Positions 61,701 through 64,000 of a stretch of DNA of 64,000 bases are shown here, piece after piece. The notes under the pieces were generated by a model that worked only from the letters and a program-made list of their open reading frames with translations, was not told where the DNA came from and made no database searches. Position 1 is the first letter of the stretch. Each line of letters begins with the position of its first letter. A program made the translations under genes and the position numbers. The stretch comes from Noviherbaspirillum humi. Lineage in GTDB: Bacteria > Pseudomonadota > Gammaproteobacteria > Burkholderiales > Burkholderiaceae_D. The stretch is taken from assembly GCF_900188095.1 (NCBI RefSeq), contig NZ_FZOT01000018.1:41986-105985 (forward strand), written 5' to 3'.

Positions 61701-64000
61701 CCGCTGCCCTGACCGGCACGCTCAGCTTGGCCACCTCGGCCACCACGGCATCGAATGTCGGCAGCTATGCCATCACGCCGAGCGGCCAGAGCAGCGGCGA
61801 TTACAGCATCAGCTATGTTCCCGGCACGCTTACCGTCACGCCGGCCACTCTCACCGTGACGGCCGACGACAAGAGCCGTCTGTATGGTGACGCCAATCCC
61901 GCTTTCAGCGCGTCCTATGCCGGCTTCAGGAATGGCGATACGGCGGCTGGCCTCGCTGGCAATTTGTCCTTCTCGACGCCTGCCAATACGGCTTCGAACG
62001 TCGGCAGCTACGCCGTCACGCCGAGCGGGCAGAGCAGCGGCAACTACAGCATCAGCTATGTCGATGGCACGCTCAGCATCACGCCGGCGCCGCTCACGGT
62101 CACTGCGGACAATGCCAGCCGACAGTATGGGCTGGCCAATCCGGTATTCACCGCCTCCTACAGCGGCTTCAAGAACGGCGACATGGCTTCTGCATTGGGC
62201 GGTACGCTCGCGTTCTCGACGGCTGCAACGGCAGCCTCGAATGTGGGCAGCTACAGCGTCACGCCGAGTGGCTACACCTCATCGAACTACAGCATCAGCT
62301 ACGTGCCCGGCACGCTGAGCATCACGCCAGCGCCCATCACCATCAGCAGCGCCAACGTCACCAAGACCTATGACGGCACTACTACTGCGGCGGGCAGTCC
62401 CATCGTTACTTCAGGGGCTCTCTACAACGGCAACACGCTGTCAGGCGGCAGCTACGCCTTCCTCGACAAGAACGCCGGCACCGGCAAGACGGTGAGCGTC
62501 TCAGGCGTCACAGTCAGCGACGGCAATGGCGGCAACAACTACAGCGTTACCTACGCCAACAATACAAGCAGCACGATTGCGCAGAAGGCCTTGACGGTTA
62601 CGGCTACCTCCCAGAACAAGGTCTACGATGGAACGACACAAGCTGCCGTCACGCTTGCCGATGACCGCATTCCGGGCGACGTGCTATCCGCCGGCTACGC
62701 ATCGGCCACCTTCGCTGACAAGAACGCCGGCATTGCCAAGACGGTCACGGTTGCCGGCATCGGCTTGTCGGGGCCGGACGCCGGCAACTATGCGCCCAAC
62801 CTGAGCGCCACGACATCCGCCGACATCACGCCGAAGACGCTGACCGTCACCGCCACCGGCCAGGACAAGGTCTATGACGGCACGACCGCCGCCATCGTGA
62901 CGCTGTCCGACGACCGCATCGCCGGCGATGCGCTGTCCACCAGCTTTGCCAATGCCAGCTTTGCCGACAAGCATGCCGGCTTGGGCAAGGCGATCACGAT
63001 CAATGGCTTGGCCAAGAGCGGCGCCGACGCGGGGAACTACGTCCTCGCGGCGTCGAGCACAACCGCCAGCGCCGACGTCTCTCCCGCGCCGCTGAGCATT
63101 ACGGCGGACGGCAAAACCAGGACTTATGGCGACGCCAATCCGTCGCTCACCGCTACCTATAGCGGTCTGGTGGGCGGGGATACCGCTGCCTACCTGGCCG
63201 GCTCGCTGAGCCTCGCCACGCCAGCCACCGCATCATCGAATGTCGGCAGCTACGTCATCGTACCAAGCGGCCACATCAGCGGCGACTACAGCATCAGCTA
63301 TGTGCCCGGCACGCTCAGTATCACGCCGGCACCGTTGACGGTGTCCGCAGACAATACGAGCCGCCAGTATGGGCTGTCGAATCCCGTATTTACTGCTTCC
63401 TATAGTGGCTTCAAAAATGGTGATATCTCCGCATCACTAGGCGGCGTGCTGGCTTTCTCCACAGCGGCGACGGCCGCATCCAATGTGGGCAGCTACAGCG
63501 TTACGCCGAGCGGCTACAGCTCTTCCAACTACAGCATCGGCTATGCGCCTGGAACATTGAGCGTGACGCCGGCGCCCATCACCGTCAGCACTGCAAACGT
63601 CGTCAAGACCTACGACGGTACCACCACTGCGGCGGGCAGCCCCATCGTTACGTCAGGCGCTCTCTACAACGGCAATACCTTATCCGGCGGCAGCTACGCC
63701 TTCCTCGACAAGAACGCCGGCACCGGCAAGACGGTGAGCGTCTCGGGCGTGACGGTCAACGATGGCAATGGCGGCGGCAACTACAGCGTGACTTACGCCA
63801 GCAATACCGGCAGCACCATCAACCCCAAGCCGCTTACGGTCACTGCTACCGGCCAGAACAAGACCTACGACGGCACCGCTGCCGCCACGGTGACCTTGTC
63901 GGATGACCGCATTGCCGGCGACATCCTCTCCACCAGCTACGCCAGCGCCGTCTTCGGCAGCAAGAACGCCGGGGCGAATCAGGCCGTCACCGTGAGCGGT
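55790..64000 (+). CDS. Very large two-partner-secretion adhesin (FHA-like) with tandem, MBG and YDG repeats, 3' end outside window
   Basis: An open frame of at least 2737 codons, uninterrupted to the window end. CAGGAGAC precedes the ATG. Residues 1-70 are an extended, Arg-rich signal region ending VSALAQA-Q. Residues about 72-190 are the TPS secretion domain (NWNSFDIG at 109-116, NPQGILFG at 158-165), followed by glycine-rich beta-helix to about 575 ending in KAGVLLLDPKNIVID. Residues about 663-1247 are ten 58-59-residue repeats; a short beta-helix follows. From about residue 1520 on, MBG-type (SRQYGLANPAF) and YDG-type (TKTYDGTT) Ig-like modules alternate. It would be exported by a TpsB pore, not encoded in this window, and act in adhesion or biofilm. 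Codon use shifts to A+T-rich in the repeat block. Confidence 0.9.
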   Translation, partial: MPFPPDDRLDPTPGGVSPQRQGKSRVLRLRLGRTRLTLVWRPRKRPSVLWQRLLLRAFVGLFGVSALAQAQVASNALPTGGQVSAGSANIAQSGSAMTVTQSTPKAILNWNSFDIGPSASVTFNQPSRDAVALNRVVGVSPSQIQGQLNANGQIFLVNPQGILFGPTAQVNVGGLAASTLSISDADFLSGNYRFERNGSTASVVNQGRLTAADAGYIALLAPEVINEGVITARLGTVAMAAGEAISLDFRGDGVLGVSVDAATVKTLVENRQMVIAEGGTVYLSAKAAGALGGVMVSNSGTVKATSLVNRGGMIRLEANGGVIDNSGTLSTAGDAGAAGGRIEVANRADADRPVGVLVHTGTMNADGNGAAGGQIALTLDKLLSAGQISANGTNGGNGGRIDAQLTGGLLETAAARLSANGASQGGSIIMQSSGGRLFTSGRYEARGQSGGTIDLLGQDIALNGAALNASGTRQGGTIRIGGDWQGSGELQRAQTTYVTHAATLTADATDKGNGGKVVVWSEGQTNFYGTASARGGAQGGDGGAIEVSGKAQLTFGGMGDASAVAGKAGVLLLDPKNIVIDSSGSGIAAFDLLDPNPQTGGAFGIRSLNNQPVVLSNDNVVIAKPNDSFIATNAGAVYVFNGTSGALISTLNGSQASDQVGTGGIKALSNGNFVVRSFNWANGTATKAGAATWASGATGISGLVSSSNSLVGTAANDLVGNKSITALSNGNYVVASTSWANGAAASAGAATWGNGTSGTYGAVSSINSLVGSQTNDQVGNGGVVALSNGNYVVSSSNWANGTATKAGAATWANGTTGITGLISGTNSVIGTQANDNVGSTITSLSNDNYVISSYNWANGTVTTAGAVTWGNGTTGAKGFITNTNSLVGTQAGDKVGLNVTALTNGNFVVGSNFWKNGTATNAGAVTWASGSVSITGNISSTNSLVGTQAGDRVGVLINPLDSGSYVVGSYYWANGTASAAGAATWANGTSPLSGVISSTNSLVGTQSSSGVGSNFILLSNGNYLVNSPNWQNGTATFAGAITWGSGSTGITGVVSSTNSIVGTQANDKIGYGSVIPLTNGNYVIRSYFWNNGTATQAGAATWGNGSIGTSGTISSTNSLVGAQANDQVGHNIYALANGNYVVMSDFWSNGTATSVGAVTWGNGNAGMSGIISSTNSLLGSQANDRVGSSGIVLANGNYIVQSALWSYGTLTQVGAVTWANGSTSLTGFVSASNSFIGTYANDRIGSSIVLEFSNGNVLVGSSSSRSGTTSNAGRVSVIVPNSQNILYNTYPASDIYLNPAYLTKITNTGTALILQANNDITLNSAVTTSASGNGGALTLQAGRSVNLNASITTDNGNLTLIANDKLSSGVVDAYRDPGTAVLSMASGTALNAGTGNVLLKIEDGAGKTNKSYGNMTLQQVQGKTITATTPTGSNITLNGTVSATASGNSVVLAAGGNFVNNAGSSAINPGAGRYLVYSQSPLLNTLGGLNALPLYNKSYAADPPATITSSGSRFIYSLAPTLTYTANNASRLYGDANPSLSYGVSGLVGSDALGTAASGTPVLSTTATPSSNVGSYAISIGQGSLASDLGYGFAFADGTLSVTPAPLTITADNASRQYGLANPAFSASYSGFKNSDSASSLGGALAFSTAATAASNVGGYSVTPSGYSSSNYSISYVPGTLSITPAPITVSSGNVTKTYDGTTSAAGSPIITSGALYNGNTLSGGSYAFLDKNAGTGKSVTVSGVAVNDGNGGNNYSVTYASNTNSTITPKALTVSATAQNKVYDGTTAASVTFSDDRVAGDVLSASYAFATFSDKNAGTGKPVTVTGIALSGADALNYTANNSAASTADITPRTLTITANGQNKVYDGTTAATVALADDRIAGDLLSTSYGSASFADKHAGIGKVVTVSGLGKSGADAGNYVLASTGAGTTADITPAALTIAADDKSRTYGDANPALTASYTGLVGGDTAAALTGTLSLATSATTASNVGSYAITPSGQSSGDYSISYVPGTLTVTPATLTVTADDKSRLYGDANPAFSASYAGFRNGDTAAGLAGNLSFSTPANTASNVGSYAVTPSGQSSGNYSISYVDGTLSITPAPLTVTADNASRQYGLANPVFTASYSGFKNGDMASALGGTLAFSTAATAASNVGSYSVTPSGYTSSNYSISYVPGTLSITPAPITISSANVTKTYDGTTTAAGSPIVTSGALYNGNTLSGGSYAFLDKNAGTGKTVSVSGVTVSDGNGGNNYSVTYANNTSSTIAQKALTVTATSQNKVYDGTTQAAVTLADDRIPGDVLSAGYASATFADKNAGIAKTVTVAGIGLSGPDAGNYAPNLSATTSADITPKTLTVTATGQDKVYDGTTAAIVTLSDDRIAGDALSTSFANASFADKHAGLGKAITINGLAKSGADAGNYVLAASSTTASADVSPAPLSITADGKTRTYGDANPSLTATYSGLVGGDTAAYLAGSLSLATPATASSNVGSYVIVPSGHISGDYSISYVPGTLSITPAPLTVSADNTSRQYGLSNPVFTASYSGFKNGDISASLGGVLAFSTAATAASNVGSYSVTPSGYSSSNYSIGYAPGTLSVTPAPITVSTANVVKTYDGTTTAAGSPIVTSGALYNGNTLSGGSYAFLDKNAGTGKTVSVSGVTVNDGNGGGNYSVTYASNTGSTINPKPLTVTATGQNKTYDGTAAATVTLSDDRIAGDILSTSYASAVFGSKNAGANQAVTVSG
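57776..59530 (+). repeat. Ten tandem repeats of about 175 bp inside the adhesin
   Basis: Ten in-frame units of 58-59 residues follow a consensus ALSNGNYVV-S-W-NGTAT-AGA-TW-NGTTGITG, then SSTNSLVGTQANDQVG. An eleventh, partial unit runs to about 59635, and a divergent half unit precedes the first. The pattern is known as a repeat of unknown function in large haemagglutinins (I believe Pfam DUF5649). Units differ at the DNA level, so the array is old or under diversifying pressure. Confidence 0.9.
60345..64000 (+). repeat. Alternating MBG/YDG module array with higher-order period
   Basis: MBG-like modules of about 81 residues (ITADNASRQYGLANP, DDKSRTYGDANPALTASYTG) alternate with YDG modules (NVTKTYDGTT, GQNKVYDGTT). 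The marker GCTCTCTACAACGG recurs at 60932, 62417 and 63659, spacings of 1485 and 1242 bp. The 243-bp difference equals one MBG module. Confidence 0.85.

Noticed and set aside
57776..64000. Regularly spaced repeats considered as a CRISPR array
   Set aside because: The repeats are in-frame protein modules of 175 bp or more with no short conserved direct repeat and no unique spacers.

Overview
The window is G+C-rich, densely coded DNA from a betaproteobacterial chromosome, most likely of the order Burkholderiales (Oxalobacteraceae-like relatives are plausible, but no rRNA or other marker gene is present to settle this). Pointers are four Bug/TctC-type periplasmic solute receptors, a GntR-controlled malonate decarboxylase operon, a VanA-type Rieske oxygenase, N-acetylglutaminylglutamine amide osmolyte genes and a very large two-partner-secretion adhesin. 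I saw no tRNA, rRNA, CRISPR array, complete insertion sequence or prophage.

Layout. 0.1-1.1 kb: cupin and SnoaL-like proteins. 1.2-3.9 kb: a LexA-boxed operon of a radical SAM protein and a UdgX-type uracil-DNA-binding protein. 4-5.7 kb: a lipoprotein. 6.1-9.7 kb: a multi-PAS GGDEF-EAL protein. 9.8-11.2 kb: an exonuclease/GIY-YIG nuclease. 11.3-14.7 kb: a phosphoethanolamine transferase, a TauE-type permease, a PAS protein and a small conserved protein. 14.9-17.5 kb: aldehyde and alcohol dehydrogenases. 17.8-20.5 kb: a ProQ-like RNA chaperone, then a Rieske oxygenase with a GntR regulator. 20.5-21.6 kb: an A+T-rich island. 21.6-26.7 kb: an ABC solute receptor, then Ku and LigD. 27.4-30 kb: a second PAS-GGDEF-EAL protein. 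30.4-38.4 kb: mdc regulator, Bug receptor and mdcACDEGBH. 38.4-44 kb: DoxX, then the three-gene NAGGN osmolyte cluster. 44-44.6 kb: an orphan A+T-rich gene behind an exact 45-bp tandem duplication and a hairpin covering its ribosome-binding site. 45-55.6 kb: a catabolic stretch with UbiD, UbiX, a LysR regulator, an Ldh-type dehydrogenase, a TPP enzyme and three Bug receptors. 55.8 kb to the end: a repeat-filled adhesin that continues beyond the window.

How the genes work together. Genome maintenance is strongly represented: rSAM/UdgX, a Cho-like nuclease, Ku/LigD and a DUF3072 protein with its own LexA-type palindrome. Malonate use is complete in enzymes (acetyl-S-ACP decarboxylase subunits, prosthetic-group synthesis and loading, malonyl transfer) but has only a Bug receptor for uptake. 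Two FCD-type GntR regulators sit beside operators sharing the core TGTATACA. The best leads for something undescribed are the SOS-boxed rSAM-UdgX pair, the second SOS-like box before the DUF3072 gene, the hairpin-masked orphan gene at 44.1 kb, and the modular repeat architecture of the adhesin.
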